In this document: in pieces, positions 29,017 through 38,024 of the stretch
Layout of the letters: every line of letters begins with the position of its first letter
Position numbering within the stretch: position 1 is the first letter of the stretch
Source: Salipiger bermudensis
GTDB lineage: Bacteria; Pseudomonadota; Alphaproteobacteria; Rhodobacterales; Rhodobacteraceae
Direction of reading: 5' to 3'
Assembly: GCF_019801965.1 (NCBI RefSeq)
Contig: NZ_JAHVIA010000005.1
Span: 186,001 to 250,000 of the forward strand
Length of the DNA stretch: 64,000 nt
Position numbers and translations under genes: made by a program
The notes under the pieces: generated by a model
Database searches by the model: none
What the model was told of the DNA's origin: nothing
Seen by the model: the letters and a program-made list of their open reading frames with translations, nothing else

Positions 29017-29681
29017 TGGACCAGCTGCTGACCAACCTGCGCGGAGCGCTGCTCGAGATCTACGAGCTCGGCGGTCCGGTGGTGCTGCTTCTGATCGCGG
29101 TGTCGATCGTCACCCTTGCGGTGATCCTCTACAAGCTCTGGCAATTCCGCGCCGCCGGCGTCGGGCGCCACAAGGCGCTGCGCCACGCGGTCGAGGCCTG
29201 GGATTCCGGTGACGAGGCCGTGGCCCGGCGCGAGCTTGCGCGCTCCAAGAGCTATCTCAAGCCGGTGGTAGAACTGGCGATGACCGGGCGCTGCGACACC
29301 GCCCGGCTCGACGCCGAGGCCGAGACCCGCTTCGCCAAGCTCGAAAGCGGCTTCCGCTTCCTCGACTCTGTGGCGCAGCTGTCGCCGCTGATGGGGCTGT
29401 TCGGCACCGTTCTGGGCATGATCTCGGCCTTCCAGGCGCTGCAGGATGCGGGCTCGCAGGTCGATCCCTCGATCCTCGCAGGCGGCATCTGGGTGGCGCT
29501 TCTGACCACCGCCGTCGGCCTCGCCGTGGCGATGCCAACCTCGGTGGTGCTGAGCTGGCTCGAGACCCGCATGGAGGCGGAGCGCGTGCTGGCGGAGAAA
29601 TCCCTGCGCAGCATCCAGTCGCCCTCGGGCACCCATGTCGGGGCCGAGACCGCAGCACAGGGCAGCTACGCCCATGCGTAA
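29013..29681 (+). CDS. exbB: ExbB/TolQ/MotA-family proton channel protein
   Basis: A 222-residue protein with membrane segments at about 20-38, 125-150 and 160-185. It carries the family signature in the second half: LDSVAQLSPLMGLFGTVLGM, then GGIWVALLTTAVGLAVAMP. With the ExbD proteins it would use the proton-motive force to energise TonB. It overlaps the previous stop (ATGA) and the following exbD start by 8 bp. Confidence 0.9.
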   Translation: MMDQLLTNLRGALLEIYELGGPVVLLLIAVSIVTLAVILYKLWQFRAAGVGRHKALRHAVEAWDSGDEAVARRELARSKSYLKPVVELAMTGRCDTARLDAEAETRFAKLESGFRFLDSVAQLSPLMGLFGTVLGMISAFQALQDAGSQVDPSILAGGIWVALLTTAVGLAVAMPTSVVLSWLETRMEAERVLAEKSLRSIQSPSGTHVGAETAAQGSYAHA

Positions 29682-30069
29682 GGCCCGCCGCAGACGCAGG
29701 CTTTCGATGACGTCGCTCATAGACGTTATCTTCCTGCTGCTGCTGTTCTTCATGCTGACCTCGACCTTCACCCGGTTTTCCGAGGTCGAGCTGACCGCCG
29801 CCGGATCGGGCGCGGCTTCGGACACGCCGCGTCAGCCGCCGCTGTTCCTGCGCCTCGGCGCCGAGACCGCCGAGCTCAACGCCACCGAGATCGCCCTCGA
29901 AGAGCTTGCCGCGGCGCTGGCCGAGGCCCGCGCCGGCAGCGACGACGACGGGGTTCGGCAATTGCTCGTGGCAATGCAGCCCGACGTGAGCGCCCAGCGC
30001 CTGACCGACCTGCTGGTCGTGCTGCGCGGCGTCCCGGGCTTCGCGCCAACCATTCTGGGAGCCTCCTGA
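29674..30069 (+). CDS. exbD: ExbD/TolR-family protein, first of two
   Basis: A 131-residue protein with a basic N-terminus (MRKARRRRRLS), one membrane helix at about 17-36 and a periplasmic domain. The helix carries the proton-path aspartate in SLIDVIFLLLLFFM, the ExbD hallmark. The ATG at 29674 overlaps the exbB end. The stop and the next start share TGATG. Confidence 0.88.
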   Translation: MRKARRRRRLSMTSLIDVIFLLLLFFMLTSTFTRFSEVELTAAGSGAASDTPRQPPLFLRLGAETAELNATEIALEELAAALAEARAGSDDDGVRQLLVAMQPDVSAQRLTDLLVVLRGVPGFAPTILGAS

Positions 30070-30458
30070 TGCGCGCCCGCCGCCCCAAATCCGAGCGCGA
30101 GCCGACCATCGCGCTGATCAACATCGTCTTCCTGATGCTGATCTTCTTCCTCGTCGCCGGCACTCTGTCGCAGCCCCTCGATCCGGGCCTGAAGCTCGTG
30201 AGCACCGACGATCTCGAGGGCAACACGCCGCCGCCCGATGCGCTGGTGGTGCATCCCGATGGCCGGCTCAGTCACCGCGGCAGCGACATCGCAAGCGCCG
30301 AGAGCTTTCTGGCGACCCTCGACGAGGCCGCGCTCGAGACCGTCCGGCTGGTGCCGGACCGCGACCTCCCCGCGGCCGAACTGGTCGATCTGGCCCGCAG
30401 CCTGCGCAACGGCGGCGCCGGGCGCGTGATGATCGTCAGCGAACGGGGGCTGGAATGA
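30069..30458 (+). CDS. ExbD/TolR-family protein, second of two, Asn replacing the key Asp
   Basis: A 129-residue ExbD-like protein with basic start (MRARRPKSERE), one membrane helix at about 15-33 and a periplasmic domain. Where ExbD has an aspartate in the helix (ID-VIFLL), this one reads LINIVFLMLIFFLVAG, so the protonatable residue is replaced by asparagine. It is probably a structural partner of the first ExbD in a heteromeric complex. Coupled to its neighbours by TGATG and ATGA. Confidence 0.85.
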   Translation: MRARRPKSEREPTIALINIVFLMLIFFLVAGTLSQPLDPGLKLVSTDDLEGNTPPPDALVVHPDGRLSHRGSDIASAESFLATLDEAALETVRLVPDRDLPAAELVDLARSLRNGGAGRVMIVSERGLE

Positions 30459-31570
30459 TCGCCCGCTCGAGATCCGCCAAGTTCCTCGCCGTGTTGCTCG
30501 CCGGCAGCGCGCACGGCGCGCTGGCGCTGGCGCTGATGGCGCAGGACCCGGCTGTCGAGATCGAGGGCAGCGGTCCGGCCGGGGAGGCCGCTCTGGGATC
30601 GAGCTTTGCCGATATGGCGGCGGGCTCCCTGAGCGCCGTACCGCCGGAGGATCTGACCGAGGTCGAACCGCTGGAGGCGCCGGTGCAGCCGCCCGAGACG
30701 CCGACCGAGACCACTGAACCGCTGCAGGCCGAGCCGGTCGAGCCGCTGCAGGCGGCGCGTACCGAGCCTGCGCCCGTCGCCCCCGCCGAGGCCCCGAGCA
30801 CGCCGGTCGCCCCCGCTCCGCCGCTCACCGCCGCAGAATCGCGGGACGTGGTCGCGGCGCTGGCGCCGCCGGAGCCGAACCAACCAGAACCGCCAGAGCT
30901 CATCGAGCCCGAGCCCGAGGCCGAGGCCGAGGCCGCAGAGCCGGTCGTCCCGGACGAGCCTGTCCAGGCTGAGCCCAGCGAGGCCGAGGCGCCCGAGGTC
31001 GAAACCGTCGAGGCCGAGGCGCCCGAGCCGACCGAGCCCGAAGAGGCAACCGAGGAAGAAGAGGTGCCCGAGACCGCGCTGGCCAGCTCGCTGCGGCCGG
31101 TCGAGCGCCCCGACAGCCTGCGCAAGCCGAAGCCGGCACCGCAGCCGCAGCGCCGCGCCGAACCGGAGCCCGAGCGCCGGCAGGCACAGCCGCGCCCGAC
31201 GCAACAGGGCAATGCCGAACGCAACGCCCGCGCCGGTCAGGAACAGGGCAACGAGGCCGCGACGGCCAGCCGCAGCGGCGCCGGTGGACGCGCGGACAGC
31301 TCCGGCAACGCCGCCGCGAGCAACTATCCCGGGCAGGTGATGCGCAAGCTCAGCCGCGTCTCGCGGCCGCGGATGAACGCGCGCGGGGCCGCCGTCGTCG
31401 CGTTCAGCATCGCCGGCAGCGGCGGTCTCTCGGGCGTGTCGCTGGCGCGGAGCTCCGGCTCGGCGGCGCTCGACCGCGCGGCGCTTCAGGTGGTGCAGCG
31501 CGCCGCCCCCTTCCCGGCCCCGCCGCCCGGCGCCCGGCGCAACTACTCGATCGAGATCAAGGCGCGCTGA
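30455..31570 (+). CDS. tonB: TonB-family energy transducer
   Basis: A 371-residue protein with an N-terminal membrane anchor (about 8-28). A long Pro/Glu/Ala-rich spacer (about 60-230) spans the periplasm. The C-terminal TonB domain (about 290-371) begins YPGQVMRKLSRV and ends with RAALQVVQRAAPFPAPPPGA. It would carry force to an outer-membrane heme receptor; no receptor gene lies in this window. Starts by ATGA overlap with the second ExbD-like gene. Confidence 0.88.
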   Translation: MIARSRSAKFLAVLLAGSAHGALALALMAQDPAVEIEGSGPAGEAALGSSFADMAAGSLSAVPPEDLTEVEPLEAPVQPPETPTETTEPLQAEPVEPLQAARTEPAPVAPAEAPSTPVAPAPPLTAAESRDVVAALAPPEPNQPEPPELIEPEPEAEAEAAEPVVPDEPVQAEPSEAEAPEVETVEAEAPEPTEPEEATEEEEVPETALASSLRPVERPDSLRKPKPAPQPQRRAEPEPERRQAQPRPTQQGNAERNARAGQEQGNEAATASRSGAGGRADSSGNAAASNYPGQVMRKLSRVSRPRMNARGAAVVAFSIAGSGGLSGVSLARSSGSAALDRAALQVVQRAAPFPAPPPGARRNYSIEIKAR

Positions 31571-31651
31571 GCGCCGCCGCGACCGTCCCGCACCACGGCG
31601 ATGGTCGCGGCGCCCCCATCCGCCCGCGCGCCCCTTCGATCATTGCCGCTT

Positions 31652-31692
31652 GCAGGCGGCCACCTGTCTGAGTATTTTACTCAAGAAAGACC
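31652..31692 (+). repeat. Degenerate intergenic repeat (copy 5, worn)
   Basis: CTGAGTATTTTACTCAAG then AAAGA matches the core GAGTATTTTTGACGAAGAG with substitutions and has lost the long GC-rich arms. It lies between tonB and hmuS. Confidence 0.45.
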
Positions 31693-31750
31693 GCCAGCTC
31701 CCGCGCCAGCCGTCACTTGTCAGAACACGACCAAGAGACTGGACTGCCCC

Positions 31751-32797
31751 ATGAGCGACACCACCACCCCGTCCGAGATCCGCGCCGCGCTGGCCGAGAA
31801 CCGCAAGACCCGCAGCCGCGACCTCGCCGAGCGCCTGACCATCTCCGAGGCGCAGCTCCTCGCCGCGCAGACCGGCCACGGCGTCACCCGGATCAGCGCC
31901 GATCCCGACCTGCTGATGCCCGCCGCCGAGACGCTCGGCGAGGTCATGGCGCTGACCCGCGTCGAGGCCGCGGTGCATGAGAAAGTCGGGCGATACGGCA
32001 ATTACCATTCCGGCCCGCATGCCTCAATGGTGCTGAACGAGGCCATCGACCTGCGCATCTTCCCCAGGCATTGGGTGCATGGCTTCCTCGTCGAGCAGGA
32101 GGCCGAACACGGGCTGCGGCGCAGCCTGCAGGTCTTCGACGCCGCGGGCGACGCGGTGCACAAGATCCACCTGCGCGAGGGCTCCGACCTCGCCGGCTGG
32201 ACCGCCCTGAAGGAGACGCTGGCCACCGGCGACAACTCCGACCGGCTCGAGGTTCGCCCGCGCGAACCGGTCGAGGCGGCGAAGTCCGACCCGTCGAAGC
32301 TCGAGATCCTGCGCAAGGAATGGGCCCGGCTCACCGACACGCACCAGTTCCTTCGCCTGTGCTCGAAGCTCAGGATGAACCGGCTCGGCGCCTACCGCAT
32401 CGCCGGCGCGCCCTTCGTGCGGGCGCTCAACCCGATGGCGGTCGACACCATGCTCGAGGCGGCGCGCGACCGCGAGACCGGGATCATGCTCTTCGTCGGC
32501 AATCGCGGCTGCATCCAGATCCATTCCGGCCCGATCCACAACCTCAAGCCGATGGGTCCGTGGCAGAACATCATGGACCCGGGCTTCAATCTCCACCTGC
32601 GCCGCGACAAGGTCGCCGAGCTCTGGGCCGTCGAGAAGCCGACCCAGCGCGGACCGGCGCTCTCTGTCGAGGGGTTCGATGCCGAGGGCGGGCTGATCTT
32701 CCAGTGCTTCGCCATCGGCAAGGAGGGCAACGACCACCGCCCCGCCTGGCGCGAGATCGTCGAGGCGCTGCCGGCCCGCGAGGGTGTGCCCGCATGA
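31751..32797 (+). CDS. hmuS: Heme utilisation protein HmuS (cytoplasmic hemin-degrading/trafficking factor)
   Basis: A 348-residue protein of the HemS/HmuS/ChuS family, of standard length, with two related halves. The second half has IAGAPFVRALNPMAVDTML and RGCIQIHSGPIHNLKPMGPW, and the first half the equivalent VGRYGNYHSGPHASMVL. Family members bind heme and some cleave it oxidatively. It heads the hmuSTUV set; its stop overlaps hmuT by ATGA. Confidence 0.93.
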   Translation: MSDTTTPSEIRAALAENRKTRSRDLAERLTISEAQLLAAQTGHGVTRISADPDLLMPAAETLGEVMALTRVEAAVHEKVGRYGNYHSGPHASMVLNEAIDLRIFPRHWVHGFLVEQEAEHGLRRSLQVFDAAGDAVHKIHLREGSDLAGWTALKETLATGDNSDRLEVRPREPVEAAKSDPSKLEILRKEWARLTDTHQFLRLCSKLRMNRLGAYRIAGAPFVRALNPMAVDTMLEAARDRETGIMLFVGNRGCIQIHSGPIHNLKPMGPWQNIMDPGFNLHLRRDKVAELWAVEKPTQRGPALSVEGFDAEGGLIFQCFAIGKEGNDHRPAWREIVEALPAREGVPA

Positions 32798-33672
32798 GAC
32801 GCCGTTCCTTCTCTGCCATCGCCGCCAGCTCGCTGGTCTATCTCGCCCTCGGGGCCCTTGGCGCCGTGCTGAGCCCGGCCGAGGCCGCCCGTGGCGAGGC
32901 CGACACGCTGGCCATCGGCGGCTCGGTGACCGAGATCGTCTACGCGCTCGGGCAGGAACACCGCCTGGTCGCCCGCGACACCACCTCGACCTACCCGCCC
33001 GAGGCCACCGCGCTTCCCGATGTCGGCTACATGCGGTCGCTCTCGCCCGAAGGTGTGCTCTCCGTCGGGCCCGACCTGATCGTCTCCGAGGAAGGCGCCG
33101 GCCCGCCCGAGACGCTCGCCGTGCTCGAGGAAGCCGCGATTCCCTTCATCACCGTGCCCGGCGGGTTCTCCGCCGAGGGTGTCGCCGCCAAGATCCGCGC
33201 CGTGGGCGAAGCGCTCGACGCCACGGAGGCAGCCGAGGCGCTGGCCAAGACGGTCGCGGACGAGATCGAGGCCGCCTCCGCCCGCGCCGCAAAACACGCC
33301 GGAGCGCCCAAGCGCGTGCTCTTCGTGCTCTCGGCGCAGGGCGGCCGTCTGATGGGCGCGGGCGACGACACCGGCGCCGCCGCGATTATCGAGCTGGCCG
33401 GCGGGGTCAACGCGCTCGAAGGCGTCTCGGGTTACAAGCCGCTCTCGGACGAGGCCGCCACTGCGAGCGCGCCCGACGTCATCCTGATGATGGACCGCTC
33501 CGGCGATCACGGCGCCAGCGCCGAGGAACTCTTCGCGCTGCCCGCACTGGCCGTCACCCCCGCCGCCGAGACCGGCGCGCTGATCAAGATCGACGGGCTC
33601 AAGCTGCTGGGCTTCGGCCCCCGCACCGGCGCGGCGGTGGCCGAGCTCTCCGCCGCGCTCTACGGCGAGTAG
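32794..33672 (+). CDS. hmuT: Heme ABC transporter substrate-binding protein HmuT
   Basis: A 292-residue periplasmic protein of cluster A-II. The signal peptide is residues 1-31 (SSLVYLALGALGAVLSPAEA). The mature protein begins with IGGSVTEIVYALGQEHRLVA then RDTTSTYP, and LPDVGYMRSLSPEGVLSVGP holds the Tyr-containing segment that ligates heme in this family. It delivers heme to HmuUV. Overlaps hmuS by ATGA. Confidence 0.93.
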   Translation: MRRRSFSAIAASSLVYLALGALGAVLSPAEAARGEADTLAIGGSVTEIVYALGQEHRLVARDTTSTYPPEATALPDVGYMRSLSPEGVLSVGPDLIVSEEGAGPPETLAVLEEAAIPFITVPGGFSAEGVAAKIRAVGEALDATEAAEALAKTVADEIEAASARAAKHAGAPKRVLFVLSAQGGRLMGAGDDTGAAAIIELAGGVNALEGVSGYKPLSDEAATASAPDVILMMDRSGDHGASAEELFALPALAVTPAAETGALIKIDGLKLLGFGPRTGAAVAELSAALYGE

Positions 33673-33676
33673 GCCG

Positions 33677-34756
33677 ATGGTCGCGCTCACCGATCCCGCA
33701 GCGCTCGACGCCCCCGCGCCGCCCGACCGCCTCGCCCGCGCCCGCCGCCTGACCCTGTGGCTGGCGCTGCTGCTGGTCGCTGTCGCGCTGACCAGCCTCA
33801 CCGTCGGCGCCACCGGCGTGCAGCTCATCGACGTGGCGAGGAGCCTCGTTAGCGGCGAGGAGCTCACGCGCATGGAAAGGGTCGTGCTGCTCGACATCCG
33901 CCTGCCCCGGCTGGTCATGGGTCTGGCGGTGGGCGCGGCGCTGGCGGTCTCGGGGGCGGTGATGCAGGGGCTGTTCCGCAACCCGCTGGCCGATCCCGGC
34001 ATCGTCGGCGTCAGCGCCGGCGCCGGGCTCGGCGCCATTCTCGCCATCGTGCTCGGAAGCCTGTTGCCACCGGCTCTGCTGGGGATAGCGGGGGCGCATC
34101 TCGTCCCGCTCGCCGCCTTCCTCGGCGGCTGGATCAGCACGCTGCTGCTCTACCGCGTCGCCACCCGCCGCGGCCAGACCTCGGTGGCCACCATGCTGCT
34201 CGCCGGTATCGCGCTGGCGGCGCTCTCCGGCGCGGTCTCGGGCGTGCTGGTCTACCTGGCCGACGACACCCAGCTGCGCGACCTGACCTTCTGGGGCCTG
34301 GGCTCGCTGGCGGGCGCTAGCTGGACCAAGCTCGCCGCGGCGCTGCCGATCCTGCTGATCGCGATGGCAGGCGCCATGCTGCTCGGCCGCGCCCTCAACG
34401 CGCTGGCGCTCGGCGAGGCCACCGCCGCTCATATCGGCATCCCGGTGCAGCGCATGAAGCGCCTCGCCATCCTCTGCGTCGCCGCCGCCACCGGCGCCGC
34501 GGTCGCGGTCTCCGGCGGCATCGGCTTCATCGGCATCGTGGTGCCACACCTGCTGCGCCTCGCCTCCGGCCCCGACCACCGCGCGCTCTTGCCCAACGCG
34601 GCGCTGCTGGGCGCGTCGCTGCTGGTCGGCGCCGACATGATCTCGCGCAGCGTGGTGGCCCCTGCCGAGCTGCCCATCGGCATCGTGACGGCTGTTCTCG
34701 GCGCGCCGGTCTTCCTGTGGATCCTGCTGCGGCAGCGCGGCGCGGTGGACCTGTGA
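33677..34756 (+). CDS. hmuU: Heme ABC transporter permease HmuU
   Basis: A 359-residue FecCD-family permease with about ten membrane segments. Family motifs are RLPRLVMGLAVGAALAVSGA then VMQGLFRNPLADPGIVGVSA near the front and VVPHLLRLASGPDHRALLP late, the coupling segment for the ATPase. It imports heme across the inner membrane with HmuV. Starts 5 bp after hmuT and overlaps hmuV by TGATG. Confidence 0.94.
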   Translation: MVALTDPAALDAPAPPDRLARARRLTLWLALLLVAVALTSLTVGATGVQLIDVARSLVSGEELTRMERVVLLDIRLPRLVMGLAVGAALAVSGAVMQGLFRNPLADPGIVGVSAGAGLGAILAIVLGSLLPPALLGIAGAHLVPLAAFLGGWISTLLLYRVATRRGQTSVATMLLAGIALAALSGAVSGVLVYLADDTQLRDLTFWGLGSLAGASWTKLAAALPILLIAMAGAMLLGRALNALALGEATAAHIGIPVQRMKRLAILCVAAATGAAVAVSGGIGFIGIVVPHLLRLASGPDHRALLPNAALLGASLLVGADMISRSVVAPAELPIGIVTAVLGAPVFLWILLRQRGAVDL

Positions 34757-35544
34757 TGCTGGAAGCCCATGACATCACCGTCCGTTTGGCGCGCAGCGAG
34801 ATCCTGCAGGGCGTCAGCGTCACCGCCGAACCCGGCCAGCTCACCGCGATCTGCGGCCCCAATGGCTCCGGCAAGACCACGCTGCTGCGCGCCATGACCG
34901 GCGACCTGCCCTACACGGGCCGCGTCACGCTCAACGGTCACGACATCGCCCTCCTGCAACCGTGGGAGCTCGCGGCGATGCGCGGCGTGCTGCCCCAGGC
35001 CTCCGCGCTGGCCTTCCCCTTCACGGTGCTCGAGGTGGTCGAGATCGGCCTCTCCCGCGGCCGCGCCGCCGGGCAATCGCGCGCCGCGCTGCAGGCGCTG
35101 GCCCGGGTCGACCTCGCCCATCACGCCGCGCGCCCCTACCAGTCGCTCTCGGGCGGCGAGCAGCAGCGCGCCCAGCTCGCCCGCGTGCTGGCGCAGGTCG
35201 GCGCGCCCAGCGAGGCCGGCGCCCCGCGCTGGCTGTTTCTCGACGAGCCGGTCTCGGCGCTCGACATCGCGCATCAGCTCGAGGTCATGCAGATCGCCCG
35301 CGATTTCGCCGATGCCGGTGGCGGCGTGGTGGCTGTGATGCATGATCTCAACCTCACCGCGATGTTCGCCGACCACATCGCCCTGCTGTCGCGCGGCCAG
35401 GTGCTGGCGGCGGGGCGCGTGACCGAGGTGATGACCTCTGATACGCTCTCCCGCGCCTATGGCTGCCAGCTTCGCGTCGGCGCTGCGCCGCCGCCCGGCA
35501 CCCCGTTCCTGCTCCCTCACGCCGCGCGGCTCGCGGCGGAATGA
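34756..35544 (+). CDS. hmuV: Heme ABC transporter ATPase HmuV
   Basis: A 262-residue ABC ATPase: Walker A GPNGSGKTT, signature LSGGEQQRAQLARVLAQ, Walker B WLFLDEPVSALD, switch His in VMHDLN. Start chosen at ATG 34756, where it shares TGATG with hmuU; an upstream in-frame start lies inside hmuU. Confidence 0.94.
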   Translation: MLEAHDITVRLARSEILQGVSVTAEPGQLTAICGPNGSGKTTLLRAMTGDLPYTGRVTLNGHDIALLQPWELAAMRGVLPQASALAFPFTVLEVVEIGLSRGRAAGQSRAALQALARVDLAHHAARPYQSLSGGEQQRAQLARVLAQVGAPSEAGAPRWLFLDEPVSALDIAHQLEVMQIARDFADAGGGVVAVMHDLNLTAMFADHIALLSRGQVLAAGRVTEVMTSDTLSRAYGCQLRVGAAPPPGTPFLLPHAARLAAE

Positions 35545-35578
35545 CGCCCCAAGACATGACCCCAAGAGAGGACCAACA

Positions 35579-35899
35579 ATGTATCTCGCGATGAACCGCT
35601 TCACCGTGCCGCTGGAAAACGCCGCCGATTTCGAGGCGCTCTGGCTCGGCCGCGACAGCAAGCTGCACGAGAACCCCGGCTTCAAGGAGTTCCACATGCT
35701 CAAGGGCCCCGAGGAAGACGGCGCGATCCTCTACGCCTCGCACACGGTCTGGGAGACCGAAGGGCATTTCCGCGCCTGGACCCGCAGCGACAGCTTCCGC
35801 GCCGCCCATGCCCGCGCCGGCGAGACCCGCAAGCTGCATAGCGGCGCCCCGCGCTTCGAGGGGTTCACCGCAATCCAGAAGATCGCCATGCCCGCCTGA
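35579..35899 (+). CDS. ABM-fold monooxygenase at the end of the heme operon
   Basis: A 106-residue protein beginning MYLAMNRFTVPLENAADFEA, of the antibiotic-biosynthesis-monooxygenase (dimeric alpha-beta barrel) superfamily that includes the IsdG/IsdI heme-degrading enzymes. NPGFKEFHMLKGPEEDG and WETEGHFRAWTRSDSFRAAH carry the Asn, Trp and His residues expected of IsdG-like proteins. Its position 34 bp after hmuV supports a role in releasing iron from heme, but the activity is inferred. Confidence 0.82.
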   Translation: MYLAMNRFTVPLENAADFEALWLGRDSKLHENPGFKEFHMLKGPEEDGAILYASHTVWETEGHFRAWTRSDSFRAAHARAGETRKLHSGAPRFEGFTAIQKIAMPA

Positions 35900-36028
35900 T
35901 CCCGCACCCCCGCCTGACACGCGGCGTCCGCCTTCCGACAAGACCGCGGCAGCGCCAAACCACACCGGCCCCGCCGGACAGCAAAATGCGCGGCGGCCCC
36001 TGGAAGACTGCCGCGCCATCCGCGCCCC

Positions 36029-36082
36029 TGTCTTCTCTTCGTCAAAAATACTCCGGGGAGTGTGAGGGGCTGGCCCCTCACG
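36029..36082 (-). repeat. Roseobacter-type intergenic repeat (copy 6)
   Basis: Read on the minus strand: GAGGGGCCAGCCCCTCA, then CCCGGAGTATTTTTGACG and AAGAGAAGACAGGGG. It lies in the gap between the convergent heme operon and GST gene, where a bidirectional hairpin would terminate both. Confidence 0.75.
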
Positions 36083-36139
36083 GCCCGGCATCAGCCAGAA
36101 GCGGCACGCCCCTCAAGCGCCCCGCCCCGGCCAAGCCGA

Positions 36140-37099
36140 TTACCCGCGCAGCAATGCCTCGACATGCCCCGGCCCCACGGGCCGGATCCCGGTCGGGTTC
36201 AGCGCCTTGATCGAGTAGTAGCCACGGGTGATGTGGTCCATGTTCACCGTGCCCCGCACCCCCGGCAGACCGAGGATCCGCTCCATGTAGGCCGAGAGCC
36301 GGGGATAGTCGGCGATCTGCCGGCGGTTGGTCTTGAACAGCCCGTGATAGGCGGCATCGAAGCGGATCAGCGTCACGAAGGTGCGCAGGTCGGTCTCGGT
36401 GAGACGGTCACCGAAGAGATAGTCGCCTTCCAGCCGCCCCTCGAGCTCGTCGAGCATCGCGAAGACGCCCTCGACCGCCTCGTCATAGGCCGCCTGCGAG
36501 GAGGCGAAGCCGGCCTTGTAGACGCCGTTGTTGAGCAGGTCGTAGATCCGCGGATTGAGCGCGTCGATCTGCTCGGCGAGATCGTCCGGGTAGAGCCGCA
36601 GATCCGAGGGCACCAGCTCCTCGAAGGCGGTGTCGAACATGCGCACGATATCGGCGCTCTCGTTGTTGACCATGACATTGCGCTTCATGTCCCAGAGCAC
36701 CGGCACCGTGGCGCGTCCGGTGAACTCGGGATCGGCGCGGGCGTAGAGCTGGTGCATGTAGTCGGAGCCGAAGAGCGGGTCCTCGTCGGAACCGTCATAG
36801 CCGCCGAAGCGCCAGCCCTGATCGGTCATCGTCGGGTTCACCACGGTGACCGGGATGATCTCTTCCAGGCCCTTCAGCGCCCGCGCCATCAGGGTACGCG
36901 AGGCCCAGGGGCAGATATAGGCCACGTAGAGCCGATAGCGCCCGGCCTCGGCGGGAAAGCCGCCCTCGCCGGTGGGGCCGGCGCTGCCATCCGTGGTGAT
37001 CCAGTTGCGGAAGGACGAGACCTGGCGCACAAAGCGGCCCTTCTCGTCGGCCTTCTGCACCGGCTGCCAATCCTTGGTCCATGTTCCGTTCACAAGCAT
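36140..37099 (-). CDS. Glutathionyl-hydroquinone reductase (Xi-class GST, YqjG/ECM4 type)
   Basis: A 319-residue thioredoxin-fold plus helical GST protein. The catalytic motif is CPWA in VAYICPWASRTLM (C63), typical of glutathionyl-hydroquinone reductases, not the Tyr/Ser of common GSTs. VNNESADIVRMF is the usual glutathione-binding turn. These enzymes reduce glutathionyl-hydroquinones back to hydroquinone and glutathione. Third gene of a doxX-dioxygenase-GST operon, 23 bp after the dioxygenase stop. Confidence 0.9.
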   Translation of the reverse strand: MLVNGTWTKDWQPVQKADEKGRFVRQVSSFRNWITTDGSAGPTGEGGFPAEAGRYRLYVAYICPWASRTLMARALKGLEEIIPVTVVNPTMTDQGWRFGGYDGSDEDPLFGSDYMHQLYARADPEFTGRATVPVLWDMKRNVMVNNESADIVRMFDTAFEELVPSDLRLYPDDLAEQIDALNPRIYDLLNNGVYKAGFASSQAAYDEAVEGVFAMLDELEGRLEGDYLFGDRLTETDLRTFVTLIRFDAAYHGLFKTNRRQIADYPRLSAYMERILGLPGVRGTVNMDHITRGYYSIKALNPTGIRPVGPGHVEALLRG

Positions 37100-37122
37100 G
37101 TCGGGTCTCCTTTCGGGAGCGG

Positions 37123-37944
37123 TCAGTAGTAGATGAAGCTGCGCATCGAGACCGAACCGAGGTCGATGGCATCGTTCATGAAAAGAAGCGTGTCGCGCGC
37201 GTCGGCGGCGCCGGCCACGGTGAGCGAGGGCAGGTAGTGATCGACGCTGGGATGCGCCATGCGGAAGAGCTGGCCCATGCCGGCGCGATCGGTGAGCGCG
37301 CGCAGGTCGCCCTGCTCCAGCCGCTCGGCGAAGAAGCTGTCGAATTCCTCGGCCCAGTCATGCGCCGCGCCGCCACCCCAGCGCAGGGCGCGTAGGTTGT
37401 GCACCACGTTGCCCGATCCCAGGATCAGCACGCCGCGGTCGCGCAGCCCGCGCAGGGCCTGGCCGATGGCGACGTGCTCGGCGAGATCGGCCTTCATGTC
37501 GATGGAAAGCTGGAACACCGGCACGTCGGCGTCGGGATAGAGGAATTTCAGCACCGACCACGCGCCGTGATCGAGCCCCCAGGTGTCGTCGCCCTCGGCA
37601 TGGTGGCTGGCGAGGATCGAAACCACCTCGGCGGCCAGTTCCGGCGCGCCGGGCGCCGGGTATTGCTCCCGGAAGAGCTCCTGCGGGAAGCCGTAGAAAT
37701 CGTGGATCGTCTCGGGCCGCGCGGTGACGTTGACCAGAGTCGAGCCCTTGGTCATCCAGTGCGCCGAGACCACGAGGATGGCCTGCGGGCGCGGCAGGTT
37801 GCGGCCGAGCTGGGCCCAGCTGCGGGAATAGGCGTTGTCCTCGATGGCGTTCATCGGGCTGCCGTGGCCGAGAAAGACCACCGGCATGCGGTCGGAGGCG
37901 CGCAGGCCGTCCTTCAGCTTTTGCAGTTGTTGCGAGATGCTCAT
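37123..37944 (-). CDS. DODA-type extradiol aromatic-ring-opening dioxygenase (YgiD-like)
   Basis: A 273-residue class III extradiol (LigB-type) dioxygenase. Likely zinc/iron ligands and acid-base histidines are H27 (FLGHGSPM), H62 (SAHWMTKG), H182 (NVVHNLRAL) and H236 (SVDHYLPS), with LDHGAWS at 125. It is related to 4,5-DOPA dioxygenases such as E. coli YgiD and would cleave a catechol or similar diol. Start at ATG 37942-37944 with AAGGAGA upstream; a much longer frame running upstream through doxX is rejected. Confidence 0.9.
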   Translation of the reverse strand: MSISQQLQKLKDGLRASDRMPVVFLGHGSPMNAIEDNAYSRSWAQLGRNLPRPQAILVVSAHWMTKGSTLVNVTARPETIHDFYGFPQELFREQYPAPGAPELAAEVVSILASHHAEGDDTWGLDHGAWSVLKFLYPDADVPVFQLSIDMKADLAEHVAIGQALRGLRDRGVLILGSGNVVHNLRALRWGGGAAHDWAEEFDSFFAERLEQGDLRALTDRAGMGQLFRMAHPSVDHYLPSLTVAGAADARDTLLFMNDAIDLGSVSMRSFIYY

Positions 37945-38024
37945 GGCATGTCTCCTTGGCAGGCAGTGTCGGGGCGGCCGCCGCGCCCGCGTTTGCGCGC
38001 GGCGACCGGATGAAACCGGATGGA

